Part shown: in pieces, positions 32,701-44,671 of the stretch
Layout of the letters: each line of letters begins with the position of its first letter
Numbering within the stretch: position 1 is the stretch's first letter
DNA from: Ciona savignyi
Lineage: Eukaryota; Chordata; Ascidiacea; Phlebobranchia; Cionidae
Length of the DNA stretch: 64,000 nucleotides
Assembly: GCA_000149265.1 (NCBI GenBank)
Contig: CH000074.1
Span: 294,648 to 358,647 of the forward strand
Reading direction: 5' to 3'
The notes under the pieces: model-generated
What the model was told of the DNA's origin: nothing
What the model saw: the letters and a program-made list of their open reading frames with translations, nothing else
Databases searched by the model: none
Program-made: the position numbers and the translations under genes

Positions 32701-35700
32701 GCATGAACCACCAATGTCTTTGGTTATTTAGATATTTTTAAAATAGTATTTTTTCTGCGATTGTATTCGGAAATCTTGCTTGCTTAAAACACTTTGGAAC
32801 AGTGGTTCTCAATCTTTTTGAACTCGTCGCGTACCCAAGACCAATTACAAACGCAAACGGGCGCACCTTGCATGGGAAGTCAAAACAATATGCTAAATAC
32901 TCAAAACATTACAATAGAAAAGAACGAACTAGACTCTAACCATTTAGTAGTTTATAATCTATGCACCTTCTGTCGTAAATTTATGAAATGCAAGTGTGGT
33001 TGTGGCGCACCATTTAAGAAACACTGTTCTAGAGAATATTAAATACGGGGCTTCCAAGGTCCATATCCATATTTCCCGGATCGTGGACCCACTCCTACTC
33101 ATATATCAATATGAATTAAATAAGATGTTTATGTGAAAGTAACGCACCAGGGGCTTCCCGGACCAATCGAACTCATCATCATGAGCGTACCCTTTTCGGT
33201 CGTACAGATCGGAGAATAACTTGCGGAGATAATCGTAATCCGGCGTTTCAAAAAAGTCAAGGTGTCGGACGTACCTCAGGTAGGAGGCCATCTCCTCTGT
33301 CGAGTTTATAAAGTAANNNNNNNNNNNNNNNNNNNNNNNNNNNNNNNNNNNNNNNNNNNNNNNNNNNNNNNNNNNNNNNNNNNNNNNNNNNNNNNNNNNN
33401 NNNNNNNNNNNNNNNNNNNNNNNNNNNNNNNNNNNNNNNNNNNNNNNNNNNNNNNNNNNNNNNNNNNNNNNNNNNNNNNNNNNNNNNNNNNNNNNNNNNN
33501 NNNNNNNNNNNNNNNNNNNNNNNNNNNNNNNNNNNNNNNNNNNNNNNNNNNNNNNNNNNNNNNNNNNNNNNNNNNNNNNNNNNNNNNNNNNNNNNNNNNN
33601 NNNNNNNNNNNNNNNNNNNNNNNNNNNNNNNNNNNNNNNNNNNNNNNNNNNNNNNNNNNNNNNNNNNNNNNNNNNNNNNNNNNNNNNNNNNNNNNNNNNN
33701 NNNNNNNNNNNNNNNNNNNNNNNNNNNNNNNNNNNNNNNNNNNNNNNNNNNNNNNNNNNNNNNNNNNNNNNNNNNNNNNNNNNNNNNNNNNNNNNNNNNN
33801 NNNNNNNNNNNNNNNNNNNNNNNNNNNNNNNNNNNNNNNNNNNNNNNNNNNNNNNNNNNNNNNNNNNNNNNNNNCCACGGCCATCTCCTCTGTCGAGTTT
33901 ATAAAGTTTGAAGGCATCAATCAAATACAGTGTTTAGGTAAATGTGTCAATTACTTCATCTTCCACATTTAAAACATGCTTTTTAACTTTGATTTTTAAT
34001 TTTGTTTTGGATGGTAATGATTTTTCTTAATGCACAAAAACGTTTACATCAGTAAACAAGACTGTTACAACTTTTCAGTTTAATCATTAAAGATTAGTTG
34101 ATGAGTACACATATGCTTATGTGGTTTGGCAAGTGCTATGTGGTTTGCCTAGGGCTGTAATTCATACGTTTTTCTACTGGCTGCTCTATGATGTTATGTG
34201 AACCACACAACCCTGCAATTTTAAACCAAAAGCTGCAGACCATGATAATAATGTGTATTGTTGGGGATGAAAATAATAGGAATTTTGAATCACTATATAA
34301 ATATAATACCTGGTGGATTTTCACATAGCACTTCAATGGGTGTTGTTCGTTTGGTATCTCCGATCTTCTGGTATCTTTCCTTCAGAGTATCGGCCTGTGG
34401 ACCATGTAAGCTTAACATTCAACTAACTCCATACTATATACATTTAGCAGCAGAGACACTTGAATAAATTGTGCATCTGATGCCTGTTTTACTTGAGTAT
34501 ATCATGGCTGCGATGTGAGCATTTTTTGAAAATAAACAGCAAACATACAGCGGATATCTAATGTCACCGCAATGATTCTTGAACAAGAAACATGCCTTAG
34601 ACAGCTTGCTACACTTTATAATCATCAGTTGTGAACTTCTGATGATTAATACTTCCTGCTTAGTATGATATCGAATATTAATCATGCTGCGCACTTTACA
34701 CGCGTTGCTTCTATGAACTAGCATGAGATCATGACATCATAACTTCACCAGCGTCACCGACAAAACGACCTCATCCCTACATCCACCCCAAACTAATCCA
34801 GACTTACTTTTAAACCCTGCCAAGGAAGACTTCCTCGAAGAAAGTACATGAACATGTGGCCGAGAGCTTCCAAGTCATCTCGACGACTTTGTTCTTGAAA
34901 CAGAGAAAGAAAATGACATCGATAATACACAGTCGCACGTAATATGAGGTTTTGGACGTAATTACATGTTCTAAGAGAGAGAACTAGTATTAAGTAGGGC
35001 TGCGAATTAACGGTTAATTTAAAAAACGGTTAACTGATGTAAAAATAATCGGTTAACCGTTAACCGATTTTCTTTAAACTACCATCAAATCGGCACCGTT
35101 TTTGGCAAAAAAAGTTCAGGCAGCCGTAAAGGGCAGCAAAGAAATAACGCGCGTGATTACCGGCATTATCGGGTCTTATTTATGTGTTACTTTATAGTTT
35201 TTAAACGTCACCTTAAGACACATAGCATAACCTTAATTGTAATGCGTAATATTGAGTTAAAAATCAAACAATCAGCGTCTGAATGGTTGCTTATATTACG
35301 TTGACAATCAAATAATCGACGTGTGAATGGTGCGTATATTACGTTAACAATCAAACAATCGACGTGTGAATGGTTGCTTACATTACGTAATAATGAAACA
35401 ATCAACGTGTGAATGGAGTTATGTATATTTGAAGATTATTAAAACGCAAGTACGCCCAATTAAATGTGGGCGGTAAAGTAACGTTAAAAAACGGTTAAAC
35501 GGTTAAAATTTGACGTGACGGTTAACCATAAAAACGGTTAACCGTGGTTAACCGTTAATTTTTCGCAGCCCTAGTATTAAGCATCTCATTATAAAGATGT
35601 TGATTCACATTTTAAATTGATTTTCATACTACTGTGTTCAAAATTTTTGATATATATATATTTCACATGTAAAACATTGTCAGTATCCATTGTTAAAATG

Positions 35701-38700
35701 AACAGCATATGCCATGAATTAGGTTTGGACAGATTGGTGTATAATCCTATTAAAAAAACCTTTTTATACAGAAAATAAATAAAATATGCCAGTTAGAATG
35801 TTAAAAATATATATATACTTTAACATCTTGATAATTTAAATGTATGCTAACTATTTCTCTGTATAATGTGAAAAGTCGGGGCCTATTTACATCCATGATA
35901 TACAGGTAAACGTTAGTCAGTCCTTCAAAGAGAACTGCGCAAGATATTTATATTCATTAGGGCTAAACATTAAGTTACCTTTCCCTAAATGTGTGTTGAT
36001 ACTCATGTAACGGGCAGTGCCAGTTAAACTCTTATGTTCTCGGTAAGGAATGTGCTTTCTTGTTTCTGGGTCTATGTATTCTTTGGCAAGACCGTAGTCG
36101 ATGATATGTATGGTGGATTGGTTTGGAGTTCCGATCCGTCCAATCAAGAAATTTTCGGGTTTTACGTCACGGTAGATTAAATGCTTTGAATGAACATACT
36201 CGATTCTGTGAATCTGTGACAAGATAGATTTTGACAAGCACCGCACACATGCCACAAAATATTGATCTGTTTATACAACGACCACTATACAACTACTTGT
36301 TAATCCTGTAAGAACATAGGACCGGTGGTCGTTTATAGTGAAACGAATATGCTTGCTCATAAAATATATCTGTCACTGCTATTTACTTTGTCAAGACTAC
36401 AGTAAACAAACAAGCTTTCACTGTTATACAGCATCAAGTATGGAACTATTTCTTAGCCTAAAATTCACTTACTATTTTTAAAAAAAAGGTATAAAATAAA
36501 TCAAAAAATTTGACAATAAAAAAGGGGAGTATACAGTTGATACGAAATGTGAAGATAAATCAAGAAACTCGGATAATGTGCACATTGACATTTCATGCCA
36601 TAATAGAAACCACTCAGAACCACATTGAACAAGGACTTACCAACTGAATTGCCACCATGAGAACAGTTTTTAAAGAAAAGGTTCGGTCGCACAAATCAAA
36701 CAAATCTTCGAGACTTGGCCCAAGTAATTCCATTACCATTGCATTGTATTTGCCGCATGGCCCAAAATAATAAACTTGAGGTATCCCATCTAAGAAAGGA
36801 TCAATTGACTTAAATAAATTCCATGCCTATGTTCCTTGATAAACAGGAATAATACCTCTCTGGGTTTAATTAATAATTTACAACAGAGTGGCCTTACAGA
36901 AAGTGTTCAAATGATAACGCGTGCCAGGCAAAGCACAAACTGAGTAATGGTAAATCAACATGGCCGGATCTTTAGTTTTTAAACTAATGGTTTGGGTTGT
37001 ATATCAGTTAGTGGTTAACCAGTTAATCGATTGTTTAGTTAACCACTAACAAAACAAAGAAATGGTTAACCAATTTGTGTATAAACCAAACAAAAAAGCA
37101 AGTGGTTATTGTAAAAAAACATAACTCTATAATTGTAAGTTACAAATGCAATGTACCTTTAAACAAATTTAAATTGTTTGAGCTTTCTTTAAACCATTAT
37201 TTTGAACTGACTCAACATTTGCCTAGAAATGGGTAACTGATTTTTTAGTTACCAGTTGACCATTTTAGTTACCAGTTGACCATTTGACCATTATAAAACC
37301 TGAGTATATTCAAAGTGCTAGTAACAAATGGTAAATGGTGACTAACCTGTGTTCCCAAGTAATTTATAATATCGGTATTCCAAATGTAGTTGAGGTGCCC
37401 TCGATTTCATTGGTTCCTAACAAGGTTAGAATAAGATTATTTCTCTGCTCTCGCATTATAGTCTATTATACAGACATTTAAGTGTGTTTCTCATGGATAG
37501 GAAGATTAAATTATTAAGGGGCTTAACTGTTACAATCAGGATCACGATTGTAGAAATTATAGATTAAGTTTCAGCGCTTTAAATGCCACTGCGCATATTG
37601 TCACACCTAAGTGGTATTTTGAAGAATGGCGTTGCGGTGGGTTTAACAGCAAAGACCATAGGGAACAACTGCTATGGTGTGTTTCCCATTGAGTAATACC
37701 CATTCTGACGTGACTTTAACTGTGAGTCATTTTCGAATATATATATTCATCCAGCAGTCTGGCATGCTTACATATGCCGGCCAGCATTTACCTAACTGCG
37801 TTCAATCCATTAAAAGATGTCCAGTATATTAAAACTAAAAGCGCTAGATTTTATTTTAAATATATGGTTTAAATTTAGCATCTGATTTCATGTAATGGGT
37901 AGAGCTAGGAACAAAGAGAGCATATTACAACTTGGCCAGCTGCATAGCCACAGGCACAATACAATGAAAGTTAATTAAAGTTAAATATACACATATTTAA
38001 TTATCCGCACTTACCAATTTGATAGCTACATGTTCATTGTTGTAAAGATTTTTACCTGAAATTAAATTAACATTATAAATACATACCGTTACCGGGCACA
38101 CCATAACTAGTTGGATACAAGAACATTTAAAATTTAAATGGATTCTAAAAAGAAATATCTAACGAATGCACCCAAGATCACAACTCATATAAAACGATTA
38201 AAACAAAATGTTTGAAGAGTGAAAATGTCTATTTATTTTACAGTTTTGGCTTAAATGTTTTTATTTAAAAATATGTGTGATCATGAGTAGGTTTTAAAAG
38301 TTTTAAAAGTTTCATTTAAAAAAATAAATGTCAAACTGATTAATGGACAGAATTAGTGCACGGTACATTTTTACAACTTTTACAGATATACCATAACCAC
38401 TTTCCCACTTTTTAAAAACTTGGGCAAAGAAATTCTTAAATATATAAATGATACATTTATTATTTTAGGAAATATTTCAAACAAATGAAAAAGAAATTGC
38501 TTTGCATTTACTGTTAGTACCGGTATGATTAATTTGTTGTGGGCGTTAGTGTTGATGGTGCGTACTAGAGCCGCAGCACAATAGTAGAACAAATATATGA
38601 CACAGACAAACATTATTAAAATCTAACATACAGGAAATGTCTAGACAAGTATACATTTAAAGCAATTGTCAAAATTCTTTTGTGGAGTAACATGAATTAA

Positions 38701-39728
38701 TATCCAATAAACACAGCAGAGCTGGATATGTATTGCTGATTCCCAGGTGTCCATAGCCTTGGGGACAATTGTTATAAGAAAAAAGAATTTTGCCCACAAT
38801 CATTCATGTATACCGAAATACGAGTAATAAGGTACCAAATCAAACATTAAGTCAATAAAAATTTTAATGATAGATATTTCCTGTCAATGTAATAAAAGAT
38901 TTCATATGCCTTCATATGTAAAATTACACAAAAACCCTCACAAAAAAAAGAGTAAATTTTATTCTGTATATGGCAACCGTTGTCAGATTAAATAGAATTA
39001 TCCCCCCAACATGAGACATGGCAGAAAAGGTAAATATTCTTGGTAATTTAAACAGTAGCAGAAGAGCTTATACCCCTTTCCGAACAAAAACCAGCTCATA
39101 CATACATAGGAGAAAAAATATATATATATTACGCTGCTATATTTACTTAAATTTATATTAAAGATGAACAAATAATGCTAGCATAACAGTCCTTATTGGA
39201 CATCCTTAGTTAGAATTACATACAAAATTCCTTACAAGTAATACTATGCTCAAATAAAAAATCACATTTCAGCAAGTTAAAGTGACCCGATAATTTTGAC
39301 AAATACTGGAATGTAAAATTGGATAAGTCTCATCCACATTCTAGTTGCAGTTAGCTGTAAATCGTCTTAAAGGATTTTCCCTTAACTCATGAGATATGGC
39401 CATACAACAACGTTAATTAGGCCTAATTGAAATCATTGATTATTACATATGGTAATTAAAAAAATACACTTTATGGTCATTTGACTTAACGCTACACATT
39501 ATACAAGCTTGCGAATATCATACCTAATCTTAGCTCCCCAAAATTGCCACACCCAATTTTCTTTCCCACTCGGAAGTTAGGCCCGACCATCAGCATTCCC
39601 TGATTGGGGGTTGTGGTACGTCGACTTGTTTCATTGTGTCCCGACCTTCCGCCTCCATGAGGTCTTTCTCCTGCAAGTCGCACCATTCCAGCACCCCGAC
39701 GGTCCCCACCATTTCCTCTGCCTTGCAT
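29793..39728 (-). CDS. CSNK1G: Casein kinase 1 gamma (membrane-associated Ser/Thr kinase)
   Basis: Exons 39728-39524, 38055-38015, 37416-37347, 36789-36641, 36213-35979, 34893-34808, 34394-34310, 33296-33148, 32010-31957, 29908-29793 join in phase, about 396 residues before the uncertain 3' end. The Gly loop is [14 protein letters not shown], the ATP-site Lys is Lys81 in HVAIKLEP, the catalytic loop is [10 protein letters not shown] (Asp171), and the metal motif is Asp194-Tyr195-Gly196, where the family has [22 protein letters not shown] and [19 protein letters not shown] are near-invariant CK1 gamma segments. The last exon encodes [20 protein letters not shown], matching the vertebrate VDD..GAHSNAPITAHAEV tail. 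The family phosphorylates LRP6 and other membrane proteins. No PTPVG segment was found after KPL, so a short exon may be missing between 33147 and 32011. An assembly gap lies just upstream of exon 33296-33148. Confidence 0.88.
30050..30150 (-). repeat. SINE-A head fragment
   Basis: Reverse head with CGAATCTGCAACCTTTCGG; the body is missing. Confidence 0.55.
31530..31812. repeat. Inverted-repeat element with ACTCGCG motifs
   Basis: GCGAGTAAGAATTTA near 31578 is mirrored by TAAATTCTTACTCGC near 31797, and TGTTTACTCGCGT occurs on both sides. Probably a small inverted-repeat element in a kinase intron; no target duplication was found. Confidence 0.5.
32337..32609. mobile_element. hAT-like MITE family 1, intact copy
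   Basis: Perfect 8-bp target duplication GAAGTTTT at 32329-32336 and 32610-32617. Ends GGGTGCCTCTAAATACTACA and TGTAGTATTTAGAGGTACCG. About nine 9-bp units of the CGATCCAAG / CGCTCCATG type fill the right end, with inverse units at the left end. The core holds AACCCTAACCCTAAC. Confidence 0.85.
32800..33026. mobile_element. hAT-like MITE (CAGTGGTTCTC ends)
   Basis: Ends CAGTGGTTCTCAATC and TTAAGAAACACTG, with right flank TTCTAGAG of the nTCTAGAn type. Same family as 26188-26451. Confidence 0.7.
33317..33874. other. Assembly gap (run of N)
   Basis: 558 N. The 29 bases at 33286-33314 recur at 33879-33907 on the far side, so the gap joins two sequences that share a splice-junction segment of the kinase gene. 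Confidence 0.98.
34995..35573. mobile_element. Non-autonomous hAT-like element with internal tandem repeat
   Basis: Perfect 8-bp target duplication GTATTAAG at 34987-34994 and 35574-35581. Ends TAGGGCTGCGAATTAACGGT and its inverse. Four units of roughly 50 bp (AATCAAACAATCGACGTGTG type) lie at about 35260-35415. Inserted in a kinase intron. Confidence 0.9.
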
Positions 39729-40344
39729 TGTGGACAGCTCGTGGGCTCGTGTGCAGCCTCACAACATGAACATATCTCGTTAAAACAAACGAGTTTGGGA
39801 ATTCCAACAAAAATTAACCATAGGCCCTGAGTAATATAAGATGTGAGTGTGTAAATGCACCAAAACGTTATTTTTAGTTAACACAATTACAAGTTATCCG
39901 CTTTGTTCTACCAGCATATTGATTGAATTATGACTATTAACAAGAATAGGCTTCTTAAGGTTTTTATGTAACTAAGTTACAGGATTAGGTCTCAGGTGTA
40001 CTAACATAAGGGTAATGCAATGGTGGTATACCGGCATACCTTTTTAAAATAACACGAAATCGAGACCTAACGTAGCAAATTACTATTCCGATAGCTCAAA
40101 TCCAGAGATCTTACAACCCACAATGAAAAACATGACGAAATGAGTTAATTCATCAGCTAACGCCTGAATTTACAAACTAAGCTTCCATACTTACTACGGC
40201 TACATAGCTATACAAGCTTAAAGCATCACTGACTTTAAATTTAATCTGATAATAAGCTAAGCATGATCATGTACTTAGCTGTTACTAAGTACAACAAGTT
40301 AACATTACTGGTGGTGTATTAGTCATAATACAACAGATACAAAA

Positions 40345-40543
40345 GAGGGAAAGAGGAAAGGAGCGAAACTGCTCACTAAAATTAGGGAAACTAATTTAAA
40401 CCCTGCCCTAAACACTAATCTCAACCCCAAAACTAACCCGAACTCTAACACCATGTTTTAAACTGACTCTAATGTCATAATATTCATTTTAGTATGCAGT
40501 TTTCCTCCTTTCCGCTTTCCCTCCTTTTAGTTTTACCCTAAAA
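40345..40543 (+). mobile_element. MITE family 2 copy
   Basis: Starts AAAAGAGGGAAAGAGGAAAG, ends TTTCCGCTTTCCCTCCTTTT, with the AACTGCTCACTAAAAT / ATTTTAGTATGCAGTTT inner pair and a CCCTAA-like core. Confidence 0.75.
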
Positions 40544-40724
40544 TAGAACATTTTTAAATTTTAGTCATACTCTGTATATTAATATTAAATACCAGTACTA
40601 CCTAATTGTTCAAATGTATTTGTTTCAGACTGTAATGTTTTTAACAAAACATTTAATTTAAAATATATAATACAAAAATACACGTAATAGAATAGGATCG
40701 ATCCTTCCAAGGTTTAGAAAATAT

Positions 40725-41357
40725 GGGGTGACTCTAAATACTACAGAACCGCTTGGATCGCTTGGAGCACTTGGAGCGCTTTGACCACTTAGATTGCTAT
40801 TGAAAGTAATTTTAACCCTGTCCCAACACTAATCTTAACCCCAGAACTAACTTTAACCCCAACCCTAACATTAATATCTTGGCTTTTGTAATTACGAAGT
40901 ATAGTAAGCGATCCAAGCGCTTCAAGCGGCCCAAGCGATTTAAGCGCTCCATGCGATTCAAGCGGTCCTGTAGTATTTAGAGGCGAGTATAGAAAGTACG
41001 TCACTTTTCGCCGAGATCTCGGGTGTGCACGCATCAAATATTTAAGGTGCAAACGTCCAAGAGTGCACACAATCTCCTTTTTATTACTGTTTTCCCAAAA
41101 TCTTAAACAAACATATTATTTTATCCCAAATCTATCGTATCCATCAGCTAACATATCTAACTAAGCAACAAAAAACGTACTGACAGTAAATTACCCGAGA
41201 TCCAGGGGTAGGTTTACGGGTTTGTTGGAAATTGTACGATGTTTATACTGCCAGCTCACGAGCATGTGTGAAATTACCCAAGTGTGCAAAAACGCAGGGA
41301 TAAAAAAAAACTCGAGTGTGCAGCTGCCGTACTTTCCATACTGGTTTAGAGGTACCG
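40725..41357. mobile_element. hAT-like MITE family 1, host of a nested insertion
   Basis: Perfect 8-bp target duplication GAAAATAT at 40717-40724 and 41358-41365. Without the insert at 40984-41344 it is 264 bp when one copy of the insert's target duplication is counted, like the copy at 32337. Has the 9-bp subterminal units and the telomere-like core. Confidence 0.85.
40984..41344. mobile_element. hAT-like element nested in MITE family 1
   Basis: 361 bp with inverted ends CGAGTATAGAAAGTACG and CGTACTTTCCATACTGG. Perfect 8-bp target duplication TTTAGAGG (40976-40983, 41345-41352), which is part of the host element's end. Confidence 0.85.
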
Positions 41358-41840
41358 GAAAATATTAGGCAAATTGAAACACAGGTAAAATCCAAGCACA
41401 GATATCAAATTCCTATGCCTGATGTTGAATTACCAAACACATTGCATAATGTTGTACTTAATACTACAAAACTTAATTATATTGTGAATGATATAATTGT
41501 ATTGTGAACCTCGAGTATAAAGTAAGAACGAGTGATTCTTTATGTCTTTCACCACATTAGTATAAATTTATAGGGATTTTTACTGTGTTTTTTGTCAGAT
41601 AGATTTAAATGTGGTTTAGTTTTTTGTTAATTAATTATCATCGAATGTATTTTATTATTTAAAATAAAATGTATAAGTTAAATAGTATCCTGCATGATAC
41701 AGACATGTTTTCAGTTTTTCTTAAGACTAATACTCCATTAGGTTTAAACAAAAATCATTAAATGTCTTGCCATGGACACAAGCGTCAAGAAAGCAGCTGG
41801 TTTCGTATACAAAACTATAAGCTTTGAGGTCGTACAGCAT

Positions 41841-42040
41841 TTTAGTTTAGTTTATTTAGTTTATTCATTTTTTGCCCCAGTTTTTAAAAATGGCAAACGA
41901 ATATAATCACGATACAGGAACGGGAAAAGACGGCAAAACGAACAGTCGTTAGAACACGTCAGTAAAAAAAAAGGATATAAATTAATGAATATAGCGGACG
42001 CGGCCGCCAAACCTAGGTAAATGAACAATATTTAGCAATC
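41841..42040 (+). repeat. Repeat C, young copy 2
   Basis: Nearly identical to 2285-2475, with one short duplication of TTTAGTTTAT near the start. No inverted ends seen. Confidence 0.8.
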
Positions 42041-44671
42041 GAATTTTAATTAAGACTAAACGATTTGATTTTCGATTTTTTTACAACACCGGTATCCTGT
42101 AGGTATATAACCTGAACAACCACAGTCACGCACTGAACTCAATTAAGTAATGTTTATTCAACAAGCAAAAAGAACCCAAGTAGAACACTTCATTAAGACA
42201 AACCAAACGCAGCTTTATCAATTATTACGAGGCTAATAATATATTGATACCAACCCTCCCCATCTTCCGATATCTTAAACCGGATGACATCTAATATCTA
42301 AATATTTGCATTGCACTATTTTAACTCTAAAAAATATTAAAAATATATTTAAAAACTTTACGGTTATTCCTTGACTAATTAAAACATACTCCCAAATCTT
42401 ATTAGATGGGGATATATATGTTATTCTGACCGGTTAGCTCATTTATGACGAGTTAGCTGAAAGGTGGCAGAATCAAAATCAGCAACGGAGTCGGTTTGGT
42501 TCTTGACCATGGCCCACAGAAATGGTTGCCCAACCCTACTAGGCTTAAATAAAATCTCTAAAATTATCTTAAACGTATACCACATTTTGCAATATGTAAC
42601 CCGACTGTAGGCACGCTGTCATTATTTGTATCCTGCGTTACATATATTTTCTATCGTTTTCCATGTCACTATGATAAACGTGTTTTGCCTATTTCTATAA
42701 ACTAACTAAAAATAGTTTTTAGCATCATATATCATCATATATATTTAATATCTCATAACGCAAATATTTTACTAATAATTTTATTTCTTAAATCGGCACT
42801 TATAAATAAAACAAAACAGAAAAAACACTTGTAGATAAAAAATTGTTATGCGCCAGCATGCGGAATCCGGATGGACATAGCCGATGTTCATGTAAAACCG
42901 TTATTGAGAATAATTACTGAACAATTAGACTGATTGCAGAAGCGGTTGTAATTTTGCGTTGCGGTTTTCAGGTAATCTAAGAATGCTTGATTTAAATATA
43001 TGTGTGTTTTTTAACTTATAAAGTAGGTTTTCAGTGTTAAGAAACCGAGCTATTTTATCGTGAATACGCCCTTTGTTTTACTTATACCGGTACCGGTTTG
43101 TTATCGAATACTGATCTTGTCACATATTTCTGTTTAGTAAGTTATGACATAAGGTTTCAGTGTAAATGGTATTTATCTTTTTATAAATACACTATGTTAT
43201 AACTAAGCTTAGTACTTATAACCAATACTTTACTGTCTCGTATCTTTCCTAAAATTTACCTGTAAGTATAGTTCCAATATGATAAGTTTGCAGATTTTTA
43301 CCAGTATTAATGCGTCCCAAAGTTAAAATGTGCATGTCCAAAATAATATTTTTGGTCAAACTAATTTTCTGATTTTGAAAATATGCACTTGCCATAGGAA
43401 ATTCCTTGCTCGTTTATACTTTGCGTACTGAATTTAGACTATTGCTATGATTCAGTTGACAGAGTATATTTACAACACCTTCTTGTGCATGCTGGACAGC
43501 CATACGCAATGGCAAACATCATGTTTTAACAGGCATTAATACTCTGTTAAATATGTACAGATTTATATTTAATGGTAACTATTAATGTGCAAAAAAATGT
43601 TTCCCATACATTAATTCAAATAAGATAATTTTTAACGGGCGTTATATCCTGGGTATCAGTCGGTATGTGAAGTATTGGAATGCCACGCGAGATCTACTTT
43701 GATAGCAATGCAATCTTTTTTGTAGAAAATACCTGAACTTTTTACTGCGCTTTGTGTGCTGTTGCATGATTTCCCATTAGAATCTGCTTCTCATACTGAT
43801 TTGTCAGAATACAAGTTCGACCCCAAACCAATAGTCGAATTACCGGGCATATTTCAGTATATTGTAATTACCTGAACATTGTTTTAGTTTTTGTTTAATC
43901 CAATAATCCAAATCCTCAATAAATTCTCACTATGTGTGTTGTTCAATGACATAACCTCAACTAATAACTAGCTTACACTGCAATAATATGAATGCATGTA
44001 GAGTAGTCTTCAATAAGTCTATTCAACCTTTCACATAATTCAATATATATTCTTCTAGCCTATATATCGCAAATATTATATAATATACTACGTCATCATT
44101 TAATTATTAGGATATGTTAAATAGGTTATTTATGTTTTATCCTTACGAGTAATAACAGAGACACTCTTGGAATTATTACACAGGCAGTCGACCTTGTGTG
44201 AGTGTGTCTAACTTGGGTTACTGAAGCTATTACATTGTGTAATTGTGTTGTATATGATTTTGCTCTGCGTAAGGACACATTCAAATTCACACAACCTACT
44301 AGAATGCGGCTTGTTTTGATCTACCAACCTTTTAGCTAATGGCTGACATTTTGACTAACAAGCTGAAAATTTAAGACAAGCTACTACAGTATGTGTAAAT
44401 TTTTATTTCTTTTGTCAATCACAAACGACTGTCACGTGGCCACAAATATTACTAAGAACAAGGTTTAACTGATTTAGTTCTGTTGCTTTAATATTTTAAT
44501 TTTATACCATGTAGTACGGTACGCTGTATCAATATGTATATGGCTATATTTATTTATTTTAAATAGGTATATATATTGTTTTGAAATTCCTATATTTTGA
44601 ACAGTGGACAATCCTTTTTTAATCAGGAAAATGGTGTACAGAATGAATTACCAATGTAACCTTGTTCTAAT

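Larger units (their letters stand above)
39729..44671. other. Spacer between divergently transcribed kinase and TNRC6 genes
   Basis: Holds a MITE family 2 copy, a nested hAT-like pair, repeat C, and a diverged SINE-A relic near 44180-44360. The region should contain both promoters. A 3' splice acceptor AATCAG at about 44620-44626, just before the TNRC6 start, suggests upstream non-coding exons that I could not place. Confidence 0.5.

Noticed and set aside
33106..33972. Long frames across the N run
   Set aside because: The N bases create artificial open frames. Only the exon 33296-33148 part matches the kinase.
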